DNA from: Neptunicoccus cionae
Lineage (GTDB): Bacteria > Pseudomonadota > Alphaproteobacteria > Rhodobacterales > Rhodobacteraceae
Direction of reading: 5' to 3'
Assembly (NCBI RefSeq): GCF_014643735.1
Contig: NZ_BMKA01000009.1
Coordinates: forward strand, 1 to 64,000
Length of the DNA stretch: 64,000 nucleotides
Shown here: piece by piece, positions 1 through 8,111 of the stretch
Layout: each line of letters opens with the position of its first letter
How positions within the stretch are numbered: the first letter of the stretch is position 1
The notes under the pieces: generated by a model
Told to the model about the DNA's origin: nothing
The model's input: only the letters and a program-made list of their open reading frames with translations
Database searches by the model: none
Made by a program: the position numbers and the translations under genes

Positions 1-31
1 AGCAGGTCGCCGCAATAGATGGTGTCATCAT
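1..31 (-). CDS. Possible 5' end of a minus-strand gene (partial)
   Basis: Reading the minus strand, ATG codons at 31 and 28 are preceded by a good ribosome-binding site (GAGAGGAGA about 7-9 bases upstream), and the first codons read MMTPSIAATC before the window ends. Too little is visible to name a product. A competing reading exists: the plus strand is open from base 2 to a TAA at 194-196, and its second half (from about 89) has GC-rich third positions like real coding sequence, so this could instead be the tail of a plus-strand gene. Both readings are weak. Confidence 0.25.
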   Translation of the reverse strand, partial: MMTPSIAATC

Positions 32-258
32 CTTGGAAATCTCCTCTCTTTTGATTGTGCGCCAAACCTATCCGCTAAGCGCGACCTCCTGCATGGAAAC
101 TTCTACGATAGGGACTACTGCATGGGCAGCGACGACCCCGCCAACGTAGCTGTGACGCGGCGGGTTCTGACCGTCCTACATGCATCCGAATACTAAGTGA
201 GATCGCCCTTCGGGGCGGTTCCACAAGGCGCAACCCGCGCCGGAAAGGAGGTGAACAT

Positions 259-372
259 ATGCCAAAGCAACGATTGCATGAACTGCGCCAAGAAGCCGTT
301 CAACTTATCAAAAAGGGAGGTCTCTCCGCCAAGATCGGCCTCGCCTTTTTGAAAACCAACGTTGGGGCCTAA
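259..372 (+). CDS. Small basic protein of 37 residues upstream of parB-like gene
   Basis: The ATG at 259 follows a near-perfect Shine-Dalgarno sequence (AAAGGAGGTG) at ideal spacing. The product is 37 residues, MPKQRLHELRQE at the start, predicted to be mostly helical and basic, and ends at a TAA just before a GC-rich stem-loop (CCCTCACGGGGTGGGG region). I do not recognise a family. It lies 74 bp upstream of the ParB-like gene on the same strand and may be co-transcribed with it. The strength of the ribosome-binding site is the main reason for calling it real; function is unknown. Confidence 0.5.
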   Translation: MPKQRLHELRQEAVQLIKKGGLSAKIGLAFLKTNVGA

Positions 373-445
373 GCCCCCTCGCCTCACCCCTCACGGGGTG
401 GGGCATCCCTACCAATCTCATCAAAGAAAATCAAGGAATGAACCT

Positions 446-2257
446 ATGAATGACCAATCTCAAATCACCGCAACACTTCAAGAAATCCCTTTTGCCGACC
501 TGCATATCTCTGATCTGAACCCGCGCAGTGTCGTCAATGAGGCCAGTATTCTCTCCTTGGCGGAAAACATTAGCGCCTACGGACTGATCCAGAACATCGC
601 AGGATTTGCCGAAAAAGGTGGTATCGGCGTTGTTGTCGGTGGACGCCGCTACCGCGCCTTGGCCCTATTGCAGGACGATCCCCGCTTTCAGACCATCACC
701 GTCAAAATGGCACCCGATCAGGAAACGGCACAGTTTTGGGCCACCAGCGAAAACGCACAGCGCGAAGCTTTGCACCCCGCCGATGAAATCCGCGACTTTG
801 GTGCAATGGAAAAACGCGGGGCGACCGTGGCTGATATCGCAATGGCATATGGAGCCACCGAGGCGCATGTTTACCGCCGCCTTGCCTTGGCCAATCTACC
901 CGATCCCGTCATTGATGCCCTGCGCAACGGCGAAATCAGCCTGTCAAACGCCGCCGCCTTCACAATCAGCGACGATGGAAAGCTCTCTTTGGAGGTGCTC
1001 GAACAGGTCCGAAGCCAAGGTGAAAGCGATCACCGCATCAAAAAGATGCTCAAGCCTGACGCCGTGAAAGACAGTGACCGCCGCGCCGTGTTTGTTGGAC
1101 TTGATGCCTACAAAGAGGCAGGGGGCCGCACGGGTAGCGATCTATTTGCCGAAGAAACGCTTATCGATGACCCTGCAATTTTGGACGAATTGTTCGGTAA
1201 AAAATTGGAAGCAGCTGCGGCGACATTGCAGGGCGAGGGCTGGAAATGGGCTGAGTCCATCGGTGACAGCTACATCGGCTGGTATCAGATCGATGAGATG
1301 AAACTGTCCCGCATCTACGCCGAAGGAGGCACTCTAACCGATGAGCAGAGCGAAGAATATGAGGCTTTGGCGGAACTGGCCGAAGCTGACGATTTGAGCG
1401 ATGAGGGCCACGTCAGGCTGCATGATCTGCAAACGGTCTTGGACGGGTCGTTTACCGACGCGCAAAAAGCCCATGCAGGTGTCTTGGTCTACATCGACAA
1501 TCGTGGTGCATTGCAGGTTGAGGCAGGTCTGGTAAAGGGCGCAGACAAGAAAGCCGCAATTGAAGCGGGCATTCTGGCCAAGTCCAACCACGCAGGCAGC
1601 ACTGGGACCAAATCCCCGATCTCGCAAAAACTGGCGGTTGATCTTGAACGCATTACAACAGGGGCACGTCAACATGCTGCCCTGCGCGATCCAGAATTGG
1701 TGCTGGCACTCTTTGCCTTCCAACTCTCTGGTAAATCTGGCTACTCACGCGTCTTTGGTTTGCGCAAAGACGAGGTGCCAAACGTCCCGACAACTGAAAT
1801 GTCGGGCTATGGTTTGGACGAGCGGCTGACCAAGCCGACCCCCTGTGCCAAGTACGGCAGTGACATGGCTCGTGTGTTTCGCGCCTACAAGGCCAAGGGT
1901 CCAGAGTTCATCATGGAGGAAATCATCCGCCATCTTGCGTCTCTGCTGACGGTGGACGCCGATCTGGCCGAGGTGATCGACAAGGCGGTTGAAACCAATA
2001 TTCGTGACAATTTCACCCCGAATGCCGAGAACTTCTTTGGCCGTGTCGGGGGGCCATACCTGACCCAGCAATGGCGCGACCTGTTGGACCTCAACGAGGA
2101 TCATCCGACCGCCACGACATTCGCCAAACTCAAAAAGGGTGAGAAGGCCGAAAAGTTGGAAGCGCTCTTTGGAAATGGCGATGTGCGAGAGGCGTATGGA
2201 CTGACAGAGGCGCAAGCCGACCGTATTGCTGAATGGTTGCCCGAAGGCATGGCCTAG
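446..2257 (+). CDS. Large ParB/Srx-fold plasmid protein (ParB-like nuclease domain)
   Basis: A 603-residue protein whose first 150 residues carry the ParB N-terminal fold: a GGRRYRA segment near residues 66-72 (family GERRxRA) and SENAQRE near 101-107 (family ENxQRE), followed by a helix-turn-helix around 125-150. The remaining 450 residues have no domain I recognise and make the protein roughly twice the length of chromosomal ParB. ParB-like proteins of this size occur on large alphaproteobacterial plasmids, where they are thought to act in partition or gene regulation. The start at 446 is preferred over upstream in-frame codons because AAGGA lies 11 bases before it and the ParB homology begins shortly after. 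It is not beside a parA gene; the ParA in this window (9.6 kb) has its own RHH partner, so this protein may have another role. Confidence 0.85.
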   Translation: MNDQSQITATLQEIPFADLHISDLNPRSVVNEASILSLAENISAYGLIQNIAGFAEKGGIGVVVGGRRYRALALLQDDPRFQTITVKMAPDQETAQFWATSENAQREALHPADEIRDFGAMEKRGATVADIAMAYGATEAHVYRRLALANLPDPVIDALRNGEISLSNAAAFTISDDGKLSLEVLEQVRSQGESDHRIKKMLKPDAVKDSDRRAVFVGLDAYKEAGGRTGSDLFAEETLIDDPAILDELFGKKLEAAAATLQGEGWKWAESIGDSYIGWYQIDEMKLSRIYAEGGTLTDEQSEEYEALAELAEADDLSDEGHVRLHDLQTVLDGSFTDAQKAHAGVLVYIDNRGALQVEAGLVKGADKKAAIEAGILAKSNHAGSTGTKSPISQKLAVDLERITTGARQHAALRDPELVLALFAFQLSGKSGYSRVFGLRKDEVPNVPTTEMSGYGLDERLTKPTPCAKYGSDMARVFRAYKAKGPEFIMEEIIRHLASLLTVDADLAEVIDKAVETNIRDNFTPNAENFFGRVGGPYLTQQWRDLLDLNEDHPTATTFAKLKKGEKAEKLEALFGNGDVREAYGLTEAQADRIAEWLPEGMA

Positions 2258-2264
2258 ACAACGT

Positions 2265-2288
2265 GGCAGGGCGTTTGCGAGCCCTGCC
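2265..2288 (+). terminator. Hairpin after the ParB-like gene
   Basis: Perfect 8-bp arms GGCAGGGC (2265-2272) and GCCCTGCC (2281-2288) form a GC-rich hairpin seven bases after the stop codon. There is no clear T run, so it could be a rho-independent terminator of modest strength or an mRNA stabiliser. Confidence 0.5.
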
Positions 2289-2345
2289 CTAAGTATCCTT
2301 GTGGTGAGGATCAACTGGCTCCGCTACGGCGGGGTCCTTTTTGCT

Positions 2346-2372
2346 TGATATCACTTCTCGGGAATGATATCA
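2346..2372. promoter_or_regulatory. FitAB-type operator: two TGATATCA half-sites
   Basis: Two copies of the self-palindromic octamer TGATATCA lie at 2346-2353 and 2365-2372, separated by 11 bases, immediately before the antitoxin's ribosome-binding site. The gonococcal FitA operator has the same plan (TGCTATCA and TGATAGCA about 12 bases apart). The natural reading is autoregulation by the FitAB complex. Confidence 0.7.
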
Positions 2373-2394
2373 TCTGAAGGAAAGGAGACCTACA

Positions 2395-2634
2395 GTGTCC
2401 CAGATTTTAGTTCGCCAGTTGGCCCCCGAAGCACACCGCGCGTTGAAAGCCCGCGCACATAAGCTGCACCGCAGCGCGGAATCGGTTGCCCGCGAGATTC
2501 TCGAAAGTTCTCTGTTGCCAGATTCCGGTCTTGGCTTTGGCGACCGGATGGCTGCGTTTTGGAGTGATGCCGACCTTACCGGCATTGACCTTGAGCGAGA
2601 CAAAACCCCCTACGAGCCGATTGACCTGAAATGA
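2395..2634 (+). CDS. fitA: FitA-like ribbon-helix-helix antitoxin
   Basis: A 79-residue protein starting at GTG 2395, with AAGGAGA eight bases upstream. The N-terminus SQILVRQLAPEAHRALKARA is the typical FitA/VapB-type RHH domain: a short strand followed by helix-turn-helix rich in A, L and R. The acidic C-terminal tail should wrap the toxin. Its stop overlaps the toxin start (ATGA), as in translationally coupled toxin-antitoxin operons. The paired TGATATCA sites just upstream are the expected binding site. Length matches the family (about 75-85 residues). Confidence 0.88.
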   Translation: MSQILVRQLAPEAHRALKARAHKLHRSAESVAREILESSLLPDSGLGFGDRMAAFWSDADLTGIDLERDKTPYEPIDLK

Positions 2635-3083
2635 TCGTTCTCGATACCAACGTTGTTTCAGAAGTCATGAAACCGGCACCCGACCCGTTGGTTTTGGGTT
2701 GGATCAATCGGCAGGCCGAGGACGCATTGTTTGTAACCACGGTTACGATTGCCGAAATCAGCGCGGGTATTCACAAGCTGGACACTGGCAAGCGTCGTGA
2801 CGATTTGGACCGCCGCTTGCAGGACATGGCGCAGTTGTTCAAAGGGCGCACTTTGACCTTTGACCTGGGTGCCGCCATGCTTTTCGGACGTATCATCGGG
2901 GAAGCACGCCGCAACGGTCTGGCAATCGGCTTTCAAGACGGTCTGATCGCTGCCATCGCGTCTTGGCGAAAATGTGCAGTGGCGACCCGCGACGTTGCTC
3001 CGTTCGAGGCGGCGCAGCTAGACGTTATCAATCCATGGGAGGCAGACGATCCCATCCCTGAAAACCAAGAAGGTGACGATTGA
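2631..3083 (+). CDS. fitB: FitB/VapC-like PIN-domain toxin ribonuclease
   Basis: A 150-residue PIN-domain protein. MIVLDTNVVSE gives the first acidic residue (D5), TIAEISAG the conserved glutamate near residue 43, and FQDGLIAAIA the later aspartate near 103, so the metal site looks intact. PIN toxins of this class cleave RNA (often tRNA), and are held inactive by the RHH partner. The start overlaps the antitoxin stop by 4 bases. On a plasmid such a pair stabilises inheritance or protects against phage. Unusually, a third gene follows with one-base overlap. Confidence 0.9.
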   Translation: MIVLDTNVVSEVMKPAPDPLVLGWINRQAEDALFVTTVTIAEISAGIHKLDTGKRRDDLDRRLQDMAQLFKGRTLTFDLGAAMLFGRIIGEARRNGLAIGFQDGLIAAIASWRKCAVATRDVAPFEAAQLDVINPWEADDPIPENQEGDD

Positions 3084-4015
3084 TGTCGCGTGTAGTGCTC
3101 GGCTCCGAGGCCACGGTCGAACTGATACGGTCTATGAGGGCAATAGGCCACTTACCGACACCGTCCTACGTCGCTGATCTTGCGCAAACAGTGGGCGACA
3201 TGTGGCCAGACCTAGCGCAAGGAGCACACGGACGCTTTGAGTTTGAGGTTTTTTCGCCTCCCCTTTTCATTGGGTTTTCCCTGTCCGATACCGACTTTGA
3301 AAAAATCCGATCCGACGAACCTCTGGTCGATCAGCGCCGTCGCCGCAAAGCGATGCAAGCGGTGTTCTCGATGTTGGACCACGACGCCGACATGCCAACA
3401 ATCGCAGACAAAGGGCGCATCAATGTGCGGCGGGCAACGCCTCGCGAGATCAACGCTGAGGGTTTGGATTTCTGGAACGATAACGTTACAGAAATCGAGG
3501 CAGGCCATTTGGTCCTGCACGAGCTAAAACCTAAGCTGCGCAACTACGTATTAGACCCTACTGAGCAAGTTGGATATCGCATCGCTTTCAATCGGATTAC
3601 ACCCTTCGCTCAAGGCGATATTCCGGTTCCTAATCTGGCGAACAAGAAGGTCATGGTGGTGAATTTTCACTTGTTGACGATAGACGGTGAGCCTGTTGCT
3701 GTTTCAGAGAACACAACCGCACGAACCTACTATCTGGATGCCAAGGGTCGCGCCGATCCCGACGATCATGCACAGATGTTCCAACGCACATTGAGCCGGG
3801 CTTTTTCCGGCAAGCATGTCAGCCGTGCGCTGGATAAAGCCGACAAGATCAAAAACGCTGACCTTTTGACTAGAAACAAGCCGTTTGATGCAAACGACTA
3901 CCCCTTGTTCTTCGATGATGTTATTCGCTTTGAGGTTCTTGGTGAAAAGTCGGCGCGGTGCAAAGCCTCGTTGCCTCGTGTTCCCGCAGACTCTCGTATG
4001 GGACCATCGCGATAA
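3083..4015 (+). CDS. Unknown protein translationally coupled to the FitAB pair
   Basis: A 310-residue protein that starts at ATG 3083, sharing one base with the toxin stop; an in-frame TTG at 3080 is an alternative. No domain is recognised. Features visible: no signal peptide or membrane helix, a mixed alpha/beta composition, a basic stretch QRRRRK near residue 80, and a C-terminal segment ending PADSRMGPSR. Because of the overlap it is almost certainly translated from the toxin-antitoxin mRNA. It might be a third component of the module or an unrelated cargo gene; the sequence does not decide. Confidence 0.7.
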   Translation: MSRVVLGSEATVELIRSMRAIGHLPTPSYVADLAQTVGDMWPDLAQGAHGRFEFEVFSPPLFIGFSLSDTDFEKIRSDEPLVDQRRRRKAMQAVFSMLDHDADMPTIADKGRINVRRATPREINAEGLDFWNDNVTEIEAGHLVLHELKPKLRNYVLDPTEQVGYRIAFNRITPFAQGDIPVPNLANKKVMVVNFHLLTIDGEPVAVSENTTARTYYLDAKGRADPDDHAQMFQRTLSRAFSGKHVSRALDKADKIKNADLLTRNKPFDANDYPLFFDDVIRFEVLGEKSARCKASLPRVPADSRMGPSR

Positions 4016-4143
4016 TGAATACTGTGCTACATCGGGTCTCTTTACACAGATACCAGCAGCGCGGCCTGCCCCGCTGGATGTGTCGGACCCTCGCTCTTGG
4101 CTTGATCAGCGCTTTTGGCAGGGCCACCACCTCAAAATAATTG

Positions 4144-4178
4144 CCCATTGTGGCAGGGCGTCACCCCACCACAATGGG
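4144..4178. terminator. Hairpin between convergent genes
   Basis: Perfect 10-bp arms CCCATTGTGG (4144-4153) and CCACAATGGG (4169-4178) surround a 15-base loop, midway between the plus-strand gene ending at 4015 and the minus-strand nuclease ending at 4213. The position suggests a shared terminator. There is no long T run on either side. Confidence 0.4.
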
Positions 4179-4212
4179 CCTGCGCTATTCGCGCGGAACC
4201 GCTATCGCGGGA

Positions 4213-4662
4213 TCAGCACCAGCTCTGACGTCGCCCGCCCTGATATGCCCAGGCCAGACCTTCGCCGGTCAAAATATCTGCGAGGTTTTTCCCGCCGATT
4301 GAAAACCGCGCCAACCCGCGGTCATATCTGTCCCGACCTGGTAAAATAACCAGATCGAGTAATTGGCCGGATGCAACTAGGTCGCGCACTCGCTTGGTCG
4401 CAGCATTGCCAAGCGCCAGCTCAAAGTCACATTTCGCGTGGTAGGTTTCTGGTGTGTCATAGCCCACTAAGCGGAAGCGTTGTCCTTCAATGTCCAAAGT
4501 GTCGCCATCTATGACGTAGATTGAGGCCGGTCGTACGGGTTCGGCTTTGCTTGCCACTGGCAACACTGATCTGTTCAACAGCACGACCGCCAAAACGCAC
4601 CATGTGCCGCCTTGGCGGTTTTCGGTTGGGTTTCGCCGTTCAATATTGGTGGTGTCTGTCAT
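4213..4662 (-). CDS. Exported staphylococcal-nuclease-like (SNase) protein
   Basis: A 149-residue protein with an N-terminal hydrophobic segment (TWCVLAVVLLNRSVLPVASKA) that looks like a signal peptide or anchor, then an SNase/thermonuclease domain: IYVIDGDTLDIEG gives the calcium-binding aspartates, and FRLVGYDTPE the conserved RLxGxDTPE motif; DRYDRGLARF near the end supplies the second catalytic arginine region. Such nucleases are common on conjugative plasmids of proteobacteria (ParB/Nuc-like proteins of IncP, for example). The start at 4662 is preferred because the longer reading adds a polar stretch before the signal sequence; codons up to 4716 remain open, so this is uncertain. Confidence 0.75.
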   Translation of the reverse strand: MTDTTNIERRNPTENRQGGTWCVLAVVLLNRSVLPVASKAEPVRPASIYVIDGDTLDIEGQRFRLVGYDTPETYHAKCDFELALGNAATKRVRDLVASGQLLDLVILPGRDRYDRGLARFSIGGKNLADILTGEGLAWAYQGGRRQSWC

Positions 4663-5010
4663 ACCTTGCTCGCAATCCCCCCGCCCCGCCGGTTTTCCTT
4701 CAGGGTCTTCGGCCACACACGCATGAGTTGTCAGCGCATGACCTTTCGCCTGTTTCGGTTCTACCGAAGATCCTCGGTCCCTTCTAGGGGTTGGGTCTCG
4801 CCTCGGCTGTCCTAGCGATTGCCGTAAGCGTTGCTGTCATTGCGCTCGCCACCAACTACTTTGGTTCTATCCGGCCCCCAAAAACTGAGCGGCCAGGTTC
4901 CCAAGTATCCCCTTGGACGTGTTTCTCAAACGGAACATTGCTCAGTCTTCTCTTAGCGACCGGAACGGGCTACCGCCCTCCCCTTCAAACAAAAAAACGG
5001 CTTCCAACCG
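4663..5010. other. Intergenic stretch between nuclease and ssb
   Basis: About 350 bases without a convincing gene. Short open frames exist on the plus strand but lack ribosome-binding sites and coding-like third positions. The AT-rich inverted motif described next lies at its right end. Confidence 0.5.
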
Positions 5011-5043
5011 ATATAAAATATTGCTAACAATATTATAATATCG
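5011..5043. promoter_or_regulatory. AT-rich inverted motif, copy 1 (before ssb)
   Basis: ACAATATTATAATAT (5027-5041) is preceded after two bases by its near mirror image ATATAAAATATTGC (5011-5024), giving an AT-rich inverted repeat about 90 bases before ssb. The same motif, also as an inverted pair, occurs before the mobilisation operon (10919-10953) and before the virB operon (27740-27776). A TATAAT box is embedded at 5034-5039, so the element may be both promoter and operator. Confidence 0.6.
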
Positions 5044-5130
5044 TTCGGACCCTCCGCTTTTTCGTTTGATCGCATCGAACACTGGCATGACCGTTTTTTA
5101 TCGAAGCACTCTCACCAAGGAGACACCACA

Positions 5131-5478
5131 ATGAGAACCTTTGCAGAATTTCAGATCATGGGCCGCGTCGGCAAAACCAAAGAAGTCGGCAGCACCCTTC
5201 GGGTCAGCATCGCCGCCGAGTATGGCCGCAAGGACAACCGGGGCGAGTTCCAGTCCAACCCCTTCTGGAACGAAGTGACAATCTTCAACGAGAACGTCAT
5301 CAAGTGGGCGAAAGAAAACGTCAAGCCCGGCGACATTGTTCACGCGCGCGGGACCATCCGCCAGACCCAATGGGAAAACACAGATGGCGGGACCGAATAC
5401 GGGATCACGATGGCAGCGGATGACTTCGACAACATCACCCAATCGGTGAAACGGTCGATGGAACGCAACCAAGACTAA
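5131..5478 (+). CDS. ssb: Plasmid single-stranded DNA-binding protein (OB fold)
   Basis: A 115-residue protein with the OB-fold pattern of SSB: GRVGKTKEVGSTLRVSIAAE (strands 1-2), NPFWNEVTIF (strand 3, family WhxVxxF), AKENVKPGDIVHARGTIR (family hxKGxxVxVxGxL) and GTEYGITMAADDF (family hxxxxhxF). It lacks the long acidic C-terminal tail of chromosomal SSB, so it probably does not recruit replication proteins in the same way. AAGGAGA lies 10 bases before the ATG. Conjugative plasmids often carry ssb to coat entering single strands, and the shared upstream motif links it to the transfer genes. Confidence 0.82.
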   Translation: MRTFAEFQIMGRVGKTKEVGSTLRVSIAAEYGRKDNRGEFQSNPFWNEVTIFNENVIKWAKENVKPGDIVHARGTIRQTQWENTDGGTEYGITMAADDFDNITQSVKRSMERNQD

Positions 5479-5488
5479 CGACCGACTA

Positions 5489-5508
5489 GGCGGGTCCCAC
5501 GGCCCGCC
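5489..5508 (+). terminator. Hairpin after ssb
   Basis: GGCGGG (5489-5494) pairs with CCCGCC (5503-5508) across an 8-base loop, 10 bases after the ssb stop, followed by TTACACTCCGGTTT. A plausible weak rho-independent terminator. Confidence 0.5.
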
Positions 5509-5703
5509 TTACACTCCGGTTTCCGTGTCAGCCGAAATTCGACCTCACTAGAGTGGGCCCGATGCCGAAATACAAGAAAACCCCCGAACGGTTCAAACAT
5601 TCAGACCTCAGAGGCCAAAGACCGCCTTGGCGTCTGCGAAGTCGGATAGGTCCATAACGCCCCTAGCTCCAGATTGACGGACGTCATCGATCGAAAAGGC
5701 AAT

Positions 5704-6324
5704 CTAGGCGTATTCAACAATCGCTTGCTTCATTCGCGTACAGCTAACCTCGAAGAATTCCTCTAGTTCGGCAACAGTGGGTAGGCTCACTCTAACAGGT
5801 GCATTCCTGAATCGATCCTTTTCGCGGTCTTTGTCCCTCATGCTGCGAAGCTCGCTAAAATCGATGACAGCGCTGTTGTCGAGTGCGACGGTTTCTTCAA
5901 AATCCGCCCAGTCCACTATACATCTATGAGCGAGAACAAAGCCTCGTGGGTGTTTCAAAAAACCCGCCCAAGCGCGAATTAGCTTTTCAGATGCAGCCTC
6001 AGTGTCCGTCTCGTAAGGTATCAAATCCCGGACATACTCTCGTAGAACGTCGAGTCTAAGAAGCAACACCTCCGAAAGTTCCTCGCAAGCTACGGTCGAT
6101 CTTGGCAATGACAACAATCGATCCACCGAATTCACTATCGCAGCAACATTACAAGCCTCTGCAACATGAGACACCGATGTTCCGTCCGCATAACGAATTT
6201 CTATCGCCCCTGGTGCGTTCATGCATTCGTGCAGATTGCAAATCAGCGGTTCGTTAGATGCTGGAGCCTTTAGTTTGGCTCTGAAACCCGCCTTGAGTGT
6301 TCTGAATTCATCCAGCGAATACAT
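5704..6324 (-). CDS. Hypothetical protein, 206 residues
   Basis: A soluble, mildly acidic protein with no signal peptide, no membrane helix and no motif I recognise. The composition (rich in L, E, R and V) and the single uninterrupted frame support a real gene, but the ribosome-binding site is poor and the base composition is more AT-rich than in the flanking plasmid genes, which suggests separate acquisition. It is isolated, with non-coding sequence on both sides. Confidence 0.55.
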   Translation of the reverse strand: MYSLDEFRTLKAGFRAKLKAPASNEPLICNLHECMNAPGAIEIRYADGTSVSHVAEACNVAAIVNSVDRLLSLPRSTVACEELSEVLLLRLDVLREYVRDLIPYETDTEAASEKLIRAWAGFLKHPRGFVLAHRCIVDWADFEETVALDNSAVIDFSELRSMRDKDREKDRFRNAPVRVSLPTVAELEEFFEVSCTRMKQAIVEYA

Positions 6325-7031
6325 TTGATAACCCCGATGAGCAGGCTGTGCGCTTGTGGCTTTAGTCGTACTAACCCTTGTAGGTGAATTAAAGAAACTT
6401 CAAAAGCTGCCCCTCGCTACCTTGCAGAAGCTTGGTGTGTATGGGTTCTTTGCCGTATCCGGCGCGAGGGTCCGGGTTTTCATGTTGGGTCAGTTTGTGA
6501 CGTGAAGGTCATAGTCGTCTGACGTTTCACATGGCCCCTGCCCCGGCCTTTTTGGCCGTGTCACCGCGCCCTAGTCTTCAGCCGGCAGACCGGCTTTCGC
6601 CCAGAACGACACGCCTCTGTGCGTGCTGATCCAATAGTCCTGGTCGCGTCTCTCCGAGCCGCGATCCGTCCTTTGTCTCATGCCCTGCCCAGAGTCACGC
6701 CGATCTGCCCATTCGGGTGACGGTCGCATGGGGCATCGGATCTCGGTCGATCCAAAATTTTTCTTGGTGACTTGGGGTTCGGGCGAGCCGAACGCCACAG
6801 CGTCACGTCGCTAAGGGGACTTCGCCCCCTCGCGCGGTCAACAGGAATAGACAGGCCCGTGTCCTCGCCTTCGGCTGCGGGCCGCACCAAACCTGTCGAT
6901 TCCTGTTGCCCTTGCTACCCCCCACGCTTCGCCAGCGGGTCAGGTTTTCAGGAGCAGCCGCTTTCAGCGGTTGTCCAAAAAACCATTGCAAAGGGGCAAT
7001 GACCCCGCCCACACCACGAAGGACTAAGTTT
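6325..7031. other. Long intergenic region before ardC
   Basis: About 700 bases without a secure gene. A minus-strand open frame (6571-6798, 75 residues, C-terminal part DYWISTHRGVSFWAKAGLP) reads somewhat like protein but has no convincing ribosome-binding site. The right third holds a stem-loop repeat (6842-6905) related to one at 8883-8935. GC-rich palindromic scraps such as GGGGACTTCGCCCCC (6820-6833 area) are typical of plasmid spacer DNA. Confidence 0.5.
6842..6905. repeat. Stem-loop repeat, copy 1
   Basis: CAGGAATAGACAGG (6842-6855) pairs with CCTGTCGATTCCTG (6892-6905) with one mismatch, enclosing a GC-rich loop. The stretch 6850-6900 reappears in inverted orientation at 8883-8935 with only a few differences, so the two copies flank ardC and two small genes. 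Confidence 0.7.
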
Positions 7032-7925
7032 ATGGCAAAAGTCGATATTAAACAGCACGTCACAGATACGATTGTCGCGCAGATTGAGGCAGGCACACCG
7101 CCTTGGCGCAAACCGTGGACTGGTGACGCGGCTGGCGCGTGTTTCCCGTTGCGGCACAATGGCGAACAATACAAAGGCATCAATATTCTGATGCTTTGGG
7201 CGACTGCCCATGTGAAAGGCTATAACTCAGCGCGCTGGATGACTTTCAAACAAGCGTTGGAGTTAGGTGGATGTGTGGAAAAAGGCCAGAGGGCCACGAA
7301 ATCGGTTTTTTATGGATCGCTTGAACGCAAAGACGAGAACGCCGCAGAAGGTGAAGAGGGAAAGCGCAAAATTCGGTTTGCCAAAACCAACAATGTTTTT
7401 AACGCTGATCAGATCGACGGCTTGCCCGAAGAATACTATGTGCGGCCCGAACCGCCCCGCGATCTTGGCACTGTCGAAGACCCCGCCCTTGAAGCCTTCT
7501 TTGAGGCGTCCGGCGCGGAGATTGTCACGTCGGACAAACCGCAGGCCTACTACAGCCCCGCCAAGGATCACATCCACATGCCGCCGATTCAGACGTTTTA
7601 TGATGCGTCGGGGTATTATGCCACGAAGGCGCACGAGTTGACGCATTGGGTTTGCGGAGAGCCGCGCCTAGCGACCCAAAAGGCCAATGTGACCAAGAAA
7701 GAATACGCCTTTGACGAATTGGTGGCTGAAATTGGCGCATGTTTCTTGTGTGTTCAGCTTGGCGTTGAACCGCAGTTTGATCAGAGCGCGGCCTATATCG
7801 AAAAATGGCTTGAGGCCCTGAAATCGGACAAGGACATGATTTTCAAGGCAGCAGCAGAGGCGCAAAAAGCGTTGGATTACATCAACGATCTTGTCAGCAA
7901 ATCAGAAAGAAGGGCGGCCGCATAG
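7032..7925 (+). CDS. ardC: ArdC-like anti-restriction protein (ssDNA-binding plus zincin domain)
   Basis: A 297-residue protein of the ArdC family. Residues 1-130 are the N-terminal ssDNA-binding domain (IEAGTPPWRKPW, YKGINILMLW, WMTFKQALELGG). The C-terminal half is a zincin-type metalloprotease-like domain with KAHELTHW at 199-206 (HExxH zinc motif) and the downstream glutamate in DELVAEIGACFL. ArdC proteins protect incoming plasmid DNA from host restriction during conjugation. The start at 7032 is chosen because family homology (MAKVDIKQHVTD) begins there; the open frame extends upstream through non-homologous sequence. It lies between two inverted stem-loop repeats. Confidence 0.88.
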   Translation: MAKVDIKQHVTDTIVAQIEAGTPPWRKPWTGDAAGACFPLRHNGEQYKGINILMLWATAHVKGYNSARWMTFKQALELGGCVEKGQRATKSVFYGSLERKDENAAEGEEGKRKIRFAKTNNVFNADQIDGLPEEYYVRPEPPRDLGTVEDPALEAFFEASGAEIVTSDKPQAYYSPAKDHIHMPPIQTFYDASGYYATKAHELTHWVCGEPRLATQKANVTKKEYAFDELVAEIGACFLCVQLGVEPQFDQSAAYIEKWLEALKSDKDMIFKAAAEAQKALDYINDLVSKSERRAAA

Positions 7926-7992
7926 GTTTAGTGAGTGTCGGCCCAAGGATGATAGGCTAATCCTACTCCCTGTTGGCTTATCTGGCCGATAC

Positions 7993-8019
7993 CTGCCCCA
8001 GCCTGCAACGGCGGGGCAG
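7993..8019 (+). terminator. Hairpin after ardC
   Basis: CTGCCCC (7993-7999) pairs with GGGGCAG (8013-8019), followed by TTTCT. It lies about 70 bases after the ardC stop and is the best terminator candidate for it. Confidence 0.5.
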
Positions 8020-8111
8020 TTTCTGTGCCGGTGGGGGTGACGCGGCAGGGGAAGAGCTGCGCCCGCCCCCTGCCCCGCCCTGCGCTTCGCGCGATGGCCC
8101 TACGGGCCAGA

